Assembly (NCBI GenBank): GCA_014526335.1
Contig: JACTAT010000286.1
Span: 372,001 to 436,000, forward strand
Length of the DNA stretch: 64,000 bases
Direction: 5' to 3'
Origin: Chrysaora quinquecirrha
Lineage: Eukaryota > Cnidaria > Scyphozoa > Semaeostomeae > Pelagiidae
In this document: one piece after another, positions 57,615 through 64,000 of the stretch
How positions within the stretch are numbered: position 1 is the first letter of the stretch
How the letters are laid out: every line of letters begins with the position of its first letter
Program-made: the position numbers and the translations under genes
Notes under the pieces: model-generated
The model's database searches: none
What the model saw: only the letters and a program-made list of their open reading frames with translations
Told to the model about the DNA's origin: nothing

Positions 57615-58378
57615 GCAGTTACTTGACCGACTCATTGGACGCCATCCAAAGATCCAATTGGATAATTTCAAAAGCAATCATTGTGCTATTCTTGAAAAGT
57701 CAACACTTGATCGGGAATTCGACTGGATTATTCTTTCGCCTGAACTACTTCATATAGAGATGACTGCTACTAAAGCCTTTGTGAAACTAAACTGTGAAAT
57801 TTTTGTTCCTGCTGTTGTCAGAGAACTTGGATTTTGTACTTGAAAAGCACAACACCGTATTCAGAACTGTTCTGACCATCATAAAGCCTGGCAGTTGCTT
57901 CAAATTATATATTTAGCTATCACTGATGAGCTTTTAGTTCCTTATGTTCGATATAGCCTTGAAAATAGTATCGAACCCTCTGTAAATAACTATTAGAAAT
58001 TTAACGAAAGAATAAAAAACCCAAATTATTGCTACATGCAGCAAATGGTGTTTACATTCTTGCATGCAATCATGCTTTTTTGAAATGTTGTGCAAAATAA
58101 TGACCATAGAGATGAAAATCGGAAAAGCAAGACTTGCACCTTTGTTTTACACCCGAAATCACACAAATTACCAGAGGATCCTCTGCCTTGATCACCTTCA
58201 AGGAACGATGATGCTGAAAGAGCTGAAAGCTGTTTCTGACATGTCCAAAGTGCTAAGCAGAACAGGCAATGTTGGTCACTATCAGGGTGGTGATGCATGT
58301 CTTCAGGAGTGGCGTACCAACTAATGAGGTGTGGCAGAAAACCTTTCGTAATATGGACAAGCTTGAAAAGTTAGTAGA
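57615..58378 (+). pseudogene. Relic of an unassigned protein
   Basis: One frame with several stops reads FDWIILSPELLHIEMTATKA, FVKLNCEIFVPAVVRELGF, then LAITDELLVPYVRYSLEN, RIKNPNYCYMQQMVFTFLHA. After a frameshift near 58090 it reads GKARLAPLFYTRNHTNYQRI and SKVLSRTGNVGHYQGGDACL. A last shift gives GVPTNEVWQKTFRNMDKLEK. The smooth hand-over between frames shows one ancestral protein of more than 230 residues. I do not recognise a named domain; the TGNxGHYQGGD motif should make it searchable. It lies between the L1-like ORF1 relic and a minus-strand PHD relic. Confidence 0.45.
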
Positions 58379-58544
58379 ATAAAAATACCTTCTTGAATCA
58401 ACAATTACGGTAACTGAAACTTGAAGAACATAGGTAAATTGATTAAAGAACTGAAGCATTTATAATAAAAAGAATTTCATTAAACAGAACAATACAAAGT
58501 AACAGTGGTTTAGTTTAGTCTGTTACATTAATGCAAATTACGAG

Positions 58545-58880
58545 AAGTAGCAATCACACATGCTTTGAACATTTAATAGATATTTCATCTATCTTTTTGT
58601 GGCGTGGAAAGCTTATTTTCTCACACCTTGCACGAGCTCAGTACCTACAGCCTTCTTCATCACAACCCATCCAGGTGTTGGTTCTCCCAGATCACTTCTC
58701 CAGAGCAAGATCCTCTCTGCTACGAAAAATTACTCTGAAGAGTGCACATTTATTTGTCTGCGGAGATTTCCTAGCAGCTGAAGCGAGCTGTTTTCGTGAT
58801 TTTACTGGCAGATTCCTTATTCCTTCTGAAGATGCCTCACAGGATACCTGTCGGGGTCTTCTCTTCTTGTGGGCGTATGA
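58545..58880 (-). pseudogene. PHD-finger-like C-terminus relic
   Basis: The minus-strand frame reads RRPRQVSCEASSEGIRNLPV, QTNKCALFRVIFRSREDLAL, stop, then TWMGCDEEGCRY, stop, ARARCEKISFPRHKKIDEIS and IKCSKHV, stop. Zinc-ligand spacing (C-x-x-[F for C], W-x-G-C-x4-C, x-x-x-C, C-x-x-H) is that of a PHD-type finger with one ligand lost. Two internal TGA codons are present. No neighbour on the same strand clearly belongs with it. Confidence 0.45.
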
Positions 58881-58884
58881 GTAG

Positions 58885-59180
58885 CTGTTTCTGTTGCAGA
58901 AGAGCTATACATTCCATCATTTGATTGACGCCACTCTTTGTGGCTATCCTCAGATTGCACCTGCACAGTTCTTCTTAGTGTTGAATAATAAGTGATCTAC
59001 CACTTTGTGTTATCTGATGATTGCAAGATCAATGATGCCTAACACCCTGTTTGGCTAACGATATCTTTTACCTGAAATAATTACACTGCATCTTAGTTTT
59101 TGCTATAAATTTCTATACAACACTTGTATTCCTAGTGATATAGTCACACTAGTAAATAATGAATTATCGACTTCATTTTA
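58885..59180. other. Unassigned sequence
   Basis: No gene or repeat recognised between the PHD relic and the next open frame. Confidence 0.35.
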
Positions 59181-59189
59181 ATCCTTAGT

Positions 59190-59700
59190 TTCGGCACAAC
59201 ACTTAAAAGATTTGGGAGACATCTGCAAACAAGCATCATGCGACAAAGTATCACTTGACTATTGAGAAATCGCCAAAGTATGGGCTCTTTTCAGATGAAA
59301 TGGGTATCTTTTATATCCCATGACAGGAAACGTCCCATAAGCATTGAAGGTAAACCTCTAACAAAAGGTATTGCGGATTTTAGTATTAACACAGTGTAGT
59401 TGAAAGAGAACTATAATAAACAGGTTTTTGAACGATTTGAGAAAGGAGACTTGTTGCATATAAATGATCAAGTGGTGAAGGATATGATATGTGTCACAGC
59501 CGAAGAAAGAGAGCAAAGAGACCTCATTCAGCATTTATCAATAGCTGCACTAACAAAAAAATTTATAATTCTCGATCAGCTGAAAGATGAACAATCACTT
59601 CTACTTGAAGAATAATTCAACAAAACCATTAAGAAACGTCCAAAAATTGTATATATCAATTTTCTGCCTGAACTGCAAGATCTCTTGGATTCTGAATAAC
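59190..59700 (+). pseudogene. Unassigned broken ORF
   Basis: A frame with stops reads MKWVSFISHDRKRPISIEGK, PLTKGIADFSINTV, stop (59398-59400), then KENYNKQVFERFEKGDLLHI, NDQVVKDMICVTAEEREQRD and a Lys/Glu-rich helix to about 59615. After a shift it continues NKTIKKRPKIVYINFLPEL. It looks like one decayed protein of about 150 residues. No family recognised. It could be linked to the relic at 57615-58378, which is on the same strand. Confidence 0.35.
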
Positions 59701-60379
59701 GAACACCATCATTTTCAGTGCTGTTGTTTCTATATAACCCTTTATCAGGATGTAGATATAAATAAAGTCCTACGCTGCTTTGTAGTGTCATATTTCTTCT
59801 GCTGAAACACTTTATCTTCTTAGTTTTGTCTTAAATGAATTCTGTGGGCATCGGTCCTCTATGATGATGATGCTTTGCTAGAAATAGCATCAAATAACTG
59901 AATTTATTTAACATGTCTTCATGTATCGGCATAATTTAGGTGGTAATGGTAATTCCTATTCAACTCAACTGATAATAGTCTAGTTTCAAAACTTTCCTTT
60001 ACATTTCAAAATTGCTGTTCTCATTGATGCCAGCTCAATAAGCAATAATTTGCCACATAGTTAATCTGCAATGTAATCATGGTATGTTACAATTTTCAAT
60101 TTATATTAATCAAACAACAAGTAACCAAAGCTGTACCTGGAGAGCATCTTGCAGTGCCTCCCTCAGTATTCGTGTCAATATGGACTACTTGCTGTTGCTG
60201 ATGCAAACTAGGATTTTCTTCCATAACAGTCCCATATGACAAAGGAAAACCCTCAATGGTTGGCATTGCGACATCTTTCGGTAGAACAAAAAAAGATGGA
60301 CTTGACAAAGAGGTGGGCCACCCAGATCCTGATAACAAGGAATTCATCTTGGACATTGCTGAAGGACATTTCATTGTAA
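59701..60379. other. Unassigned sequence with a second open frame on the minus strand
   Basis: 60134-60383 on the minus strand has a Ser/Pro/Gln-rich open frame (SAMSKMNSLLSGSGWPTSLS, HQQQQVVHIDTNTEGG) that ends at a possible donor CCAG/GTACAG. It is out of frame with the exon just upstream and may be its 3' untranslated region or an alternative exon. Confidence 0.3.
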
Positions 60380-61323
60380 TCATACTTGTAGTGGTAGAAG
60401 TTTTGTAGTTGTAGTTGTCTCCAACCTCGTTTCTGAAAATCCACGCACTGGTGTGCCTGTTCTCAGAAATGAATCGCCAGAAAGGACATTTAACAGCCTT
60501 TGCATCTCTTGCTCTCCTCTACTCGATTGGCTGGAATTACTAAGGAACGACATTATTCCTTCAACAGCATCAACCACTTGGTTGTCATACTCAATGTCTG
60601 ACTGATTTCATTCAATGTTTTTTTAATTGTAAACTATCCTACTTTAAATAAGCCAGATGTTTTTGTACTGTAAAAGGGTCAAATGGTTGTGAAAGGTCGA
60701 AGAAGTGCGTTGACTATTTATAGATGATTTAGCTTCTGTTAATTTCAACTTATATGGTTTTTCCTCCTTGCTTTAATGATAACATTTGATAACAGTAGAA
60801 AAAATAACCTGATATAGATTTCGATAATTTGGTTGTTTTGTATGATGAACTGATTCACAAAAGGTAGTACATGTCTTTATCCAGGAAATTTTTAATCACG
60901 CAATTTCTACTGTTGGATTGAATTAATGGAGAAAAATCTTGAGATCAAGTAATTACAGTAATGAGAATCATTGACAATCATTTCACACCTCATTGTCAGC
61001 TAAATTATTGGAACTGTGAGCAAGTATTCAATTTAGAATTCAATAGTGGCGGGCAACAATAAAGGTCAATTACATCATTATACCTTAAGCAGGGCAGGAG
61101 AGTTTCTCGAATCTAAAACCTTATCATCGTCATTATCATCAGCAGCATCACCATCGTCATTATCATCCTCACTATGATAATGATCATAATCAATGATCAT
61201 TATCGAAGGGCATTCCACTATTTTTAAAAGTGTTCGAGATCTCATAAAAAACAAAAGGATTTCAAAGGGATTTCCACGACAGCAATAGGATGTCCAGCTA
61301 AGTTGTGCGAGCTTAACAATCAT
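60380..61323 (-). CDS. Small two-exon gene, acidic protein, unassigned
   Basis: An ATG at 61323 opens exon 1 (to 61084; 80 codons). It starts MIVKLAQLSWTSYCCRGNPF, carries an Asp-rich stretch from GAT repeats, and ends NSPALLK at donor AAG/GTATAA. Exon 2 starts at 60601 after acceptor AAATCAG and reads in phase SDIEYDNQVVDAVEGIMSFL, SNSSQSSRGEQEMQRLLNVL, SGDSFLRTGTPVRG, with a stop at 60380. Both junctions are phase 0. A possible donor just before the stop leaves room for further exons. The product is small, acidic and Ser/Thr-rich. It is divergent to the gene at 61424. Confidence 0.4.
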
Positions 61324-61423
61324 TAGGTTGCAGGCAGGAGATAAAGTACTTCATTTGTTTAACATCTGAGGCTTACTACTACTACTTGAGGTGCCGCCAG
61401 TGCGAACAAGTTTTTCATAGAAG
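61324..61423. promoter_or_regulatory. Putative bidirectional promoter
   Basis: Only about 100 bases separate two divergent start codons (61323 minus, 61424 plus). No TATA box or known factor site stands out; a TACTACTACTACT run is present at 61376-61386. Promoter function is inferred from the head-to-head layout. Confidence 0.3.
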
Positions 61424-61898
61424 ATGAACAAACCAGTAAGTTGTTTTTAACATTTGCTTATAGGAATTATTTATTATAAGTATTTTTTATTATATTTCAG
61501 ATAGAAAGTGAGAATGAATTTATGTCCACTGTGCAGACTCTTGCTGTATAATGTTGATATACTGGAGGCAATTTGTAAAAGCATTATTTATATTGTATTC
61601 ATTTAAATACACTCACTAAGCTGTAAAGATCTTCTCACTTAAATATTCTCTTTATTATCAGGTGGCTCAAGCAGTGCAACCTTCAAAGCCTATAGAAGCG
61701 ATTCAGACAGTGGCAGCACAACCTTCAGAACATGAAGAGGCGGATCAAGCTGAAGTAGAAGCTTGCCAGGGAAGAAATGATGAAGAACAGGTATTAAGGA
61801 AGTTTCAAGAGTTGGCTGGGATGGCTTTTGAAGATGATAACAACAGTGACAGCTATGAAGAAGCCCTATCAGATGATATAAGTGATGATGATGATTAA
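61424..61898 (+). CDS. Small two-exon gene, acidic protein, unassigned
   Basis: A four-codon first exon (ATG at 61424, donor CCA/GTAAGT) joins in phase 0 to an exon starting 61662 after acceptor TTATCAG. The product of about 82 residues begins MNKPVAQAVQPSKPIEAIQT, continues VAAQPSEHEEADQAEVEACQ, DEEQVLRKFQELAGMAF, and ends in an Asp/Ser-rich tail with a stop at 61896-61898. It is acidic throughout and likely disordered. No family recognised. An alternative short exon could start after TATTTCAG at 61500. The plus frame resumes weakly after 61898, so the true gene may be longer. Confidence 0.4.
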
Positions 61899-62195
61899 GA
61901 TGATGATATTACTTAAGTAAGCTATGAATATGAATATATGCGACATCCTGAGGAAATGGCAAGGATCATGAGGTTTGCAAACGAGAATGATGAGAACATA
62001 GACTTTTTAAAGGGCTACTATCACCATATTGTTTTTTTGTTTTCTGGAGTAGTTTTGAGTGCCAAAACACTTATCGTAACTTTTAAATTTTACAATTGCT
62101 TAGTTAACACACTTTTTGACACCCTCCAAAGTGCAAAATTCAGGGAAAAATGCTTAAGAGGAGGACTGGGTCCAGGCATCCTGTGACATAGATCG
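61899..62195. other. Unassigned sequence
   Basis: A short open frame (61938-62186) continues an exon-like start (RHPEEMARIMRFANENDENI) and then turns hydrophobic. It is unsupported by splice signals. Confidence 0.3.
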
Positions 62196-62199
62196 GCCA

Positions 62200-62274
62200 G
62201 GTGAATAACGCGGACCCTGCGGACCTCGCGGACCTGCCTGTTTTGGTCCGCGACATGTGGGTCCACGTTATTCA
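62200..62274. repeat. Hairpin of GCGGACC repeats
   Basis: GTGAATAACG at the start pairs with CGTTATTCAC at the end. Between them GCGGACC recurs three times and GGTCCGCG once. It uses the same motif as the larger foldback element that follows. Confidence 0.7.
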
Positions 62275-62365
62275 CTTTTGCTTGGCCAAAATGAATAACG
62301 CGGACCTTCTTGATTTCGCGGACCTTGAAATTATATCTTCTTGTTAAGAATGAAAGTACTTCCGA

Positions 62366-63300
62366 TTAATTGATTGTCGTATCTATGTTTCTTTTATTGG
62401 ATGGCAAGCATCACTTAAGCTTTCGTTTATTGTTTCAAAATTTAGGCCGACTTCGTTATCAAAGAAAATTTCGGTGATCAAAACAGGGCGGTTTTGAAAT
62501 CGTAGACAATAAACATAAGGCAAATGTTTTACTTCATCTCCTTCAATTTAATACTGATCTTTTTCTAGACAGTTGACTTCAAGTTGACTTCAGTCGACCA
62601 CGATTCGCAACAAGCAAGGCCCGTAATCTCGAAGGTCTGCGTTATTCATTTTCCCCTTATGCAAAAATGAATAACGCGGACCTTCTGATTTCGCAGACCA
62701 TTGTTCAATTGTTCAATTCTGTTTTCTTAGCACTCGCTTCGCTACCTTCATTGAATTGTCCTAGTCATTTTATGTATCTCAAAACAATCCTTTTCTCATA
62801 TTTTCACAATCTCTCAAGAACGAAATCTCATTGAAAATTTAGGCCATTGCCGTTTCAAAACTTTGAAATATCTGGTGATCAAGATAGGACGGTTTTCTCA
62901 ACAAACAGAAAGTAAATTGAAGGTAGGTAGCGAAGCGAGTGCTAAGAAAACAGAATTGAACAATTGAACAATGGTCCGCAAAATCAGAAGGTCCGCGTTA
63001 TTCATTTTTGCATAAGTGGAAAATGAATAACGTGGACCTTCGAGATCACGGGCCTTGCTTGTTGCGAATCGCGGTCGACTGAAGTCAACTCGAAGTCAAC
63101 TGTCTAGAAAAAGTCAGTATTAAATTGAAGGAGATGAAGTAAAACATTTGCTTTATGTTTATTGTCTACGATTTCAAAACCGCCCTGTTTTGATCACCGA
63201 AATTTTCTTGATAACGAAGTCGGCCTAAATTTTCAAACAATAAACGAAAGCTTAAGTGATGCTTGCCGTCCAATAAAAGAAGCATAAATACGACAATTAA
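62366..63300. mobile_element. Foldback element with about 385-bp arms
   Basis: 62366-62751 is mirrored by 62917-63300 in inverse with few mismatches, separated by about 165 bases. Each arm contains ATGAATAACGCGGACCTTC and its inverse, GTTGACTTCAGTCGACC, and AAAACAGGGCGGTTTTG. The centre carries a diverged third copy of an arm segment (GGCCATTGCCGTTTC, GGTGATCAAGATAGGACGG). No ORF. The motif AATAACGCGGACC occurs at least six times between 62205 and 63035. Confidence 0.85.
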
Positions 63301-63339
63301 TGGAAATCAGTTATTATTTTTCCATAATATTCTATACTA

Positions 63340-63593
63340 CAATCTCGGACAAAACTCAGGAGACAAACATGGAAAAATGTCCATCTTTTAACATATCGCC
63401 CCCTTCCCCCCAGAATCAATATTGTTGTAGCAAAAAAATAGCTGAAATATCAACGACAATCTGCAAGACATCACAGAAACCCAACATTGCATTGGGGGAG
63501 AGGGGAGTATTCATTTTTCTCCTATTTTATACAGTGTATTTCTAAATTGATGACAATTTACAAATGTCTCATTGAGTTTTGTCCGGGATTGTC
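63340..63593. repeat. Inverted-repeat pair next to a Tc1-like gene
   Basis: CAATCTCGGACAAAACTCA at 63340 is matched in inverse by TTGAGTTTTGTCCGGGATTG ending at 63591. TA precedes the left copy. It may be a 250-bp MITE or the terminal region of the Tc1-like element whose transposase starts at 63777. The other end lies outside the window. Confidence 0.6.
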
Positions 63594-63776
63594 TTATAAA
63601 ATAGATTCTCACTTTTACAATAGTTTCCACAGTTACTTGCAACAAACCATTATAGAACTATAATTTAAGTGTAATATAAACATTGTCACGTGATCAGGAA
63701 AATAATTGTTTTACAACCAACAACAACATCACTTATCAATTGTTACGCGTTGTCTTAAAAAATCTCATTTGAGAGA

Positions 63777-64000
63777 ATGGCTGGGCGAAAGGCTATCAAG
63801 TCAGAAACAAGGGCTTATATAAAATTCATGAAGAATACAAATGTTAATGAACTTTCGAAAGAAACAGGAGTGTCTAGGGCACATATTTATAGATTATGGA
63901 AGGAACCTGTTGGCATGAAAGCGAGGTCAAGAAAAGGAGTTGGTGGACGACCAAAGAAGTTAACGGCTTGGGACGAAAGAAGGTTAATTCGCTTGATTAA
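63777..64000 (+). CDS. Tc1/mariner-like transposase, N-terminal part (runs off edge)
   Basis: An ATG at 63777 opens 74 uninterrupted codons to the window edge. The product begins MAGRKAIKSETRAYIKFMKN. A helix-turn-helix follows (VNELSKETGVSRAHIYRLW), then a basic linker and GGRPKKLTAWDERRLIRLI. The GRPKKLTxxDERRLIRLI segment is the second DNA-binding subdomain of Tc1-type transposases, with the GRPKK motif resembling an AT-hook. The catalytic DDE region would lie to the right. No stop occurs in the visible part, so this copy could be intact. Upstream inverted repeats at 63340-63593 may be its 5' end. Confidence 0.75.
   Translation, partial: MAGRKAIKSETRAYIKFMKNTNVNELSKETGVSRAHIYRLWKEPVGMKARSRKGVGGRPKKLTAWDERRLIRLI

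Overview
This window reads as an AT-rich, intron-rich metazoan genome, most likely a cnidarian (sea anemone, coral or relative). The support is a TTAGGG-type interstitial telomere tract, GT-AG introns with short phase-compatible exons, and remnants of CR1-like LINEs, Penelope-like elements, piggyBac, Tc1/mariner and hAT-like DNA elements. I saw no bacterial operons, ribosome binding sites, rRNA, tRNA or CRISPR. The taxonomic call is inference. Most gene-like sequence here is broken, and the window behaves as a repeat-rich, gene-poor locus.

Layout. 1-9 kb: a few weak acidic ORFs or exons, a 168-bp sequence present as an inverted pair 5.5 kb apart (one copy abutting telomere-like repeats), a TA-flanked MITE, a GAT-rich element with a target duplication, and a Penelope RT relic. 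9-14.1 kb: C-rich and G-rich inverted tracts, a 126-bp tandem duplication, a piggyBac relic, and a mosaic of CR1-like ORF1 (SGNH hydrolase-like), inverted Penelope RT, LINE linker and Penelope GIY-YIG endonuclease. 16.4-20.7 kb: a decayed minus-strand CR1-like LINE with a degenerate 2A-like motif in ORF1. 22.4-28.3 kb: an 85-bp repeat, another MITE, then two satellite arrays (about 110 bp and 81 bp units) that share a palindromic core. 31.5-33.6 kb: a 41/42-bp repeat array beside a 1.6-kb element with about 200-bp terminal inverted repeats.

34.0-46.7 kb holds the most informative block, all on the minus strand. A RecQ-like C-terminal zinc domain relic lies downstream of a multi-exon gene. That gene encodes, in order, a Lys-rich start, the C-terminal half of a KMT5A-like SET domain, short Lys-rich exons, acidic exons, two zinc-finger-like segments and a tyrosine-recombinase-like catalytic domain. 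The junctions I could test from the 40.4-kb exon to the last exon keep phase. Two stop codons and two frameshifts mark it as a pseudogene, or as a family member with sequence errors. Its introns hold a truncated LINE and a foldback element. About 50 bp upstream of its start codon begins a minisatellite of 72-bp (24-codon) units, running to 56.3 kb and interrupted at 53.1-55.4 kb by a 2,212-bp noncoding transposon with about 75-bp inverted repeats and a perfect 8-bp target duplication.

56.6-64 kb: an L1-like ORF1 relic, a relic of an unassigned protein, a PHD-finger relic, an unassigned ORF, a head-to-head pair of small spliced acidic genes about 100 bp apart, a large foldback element built around a CGCGGACCTTC motif, and a Tc1-like transposase whose 5' part runs off the right edge.
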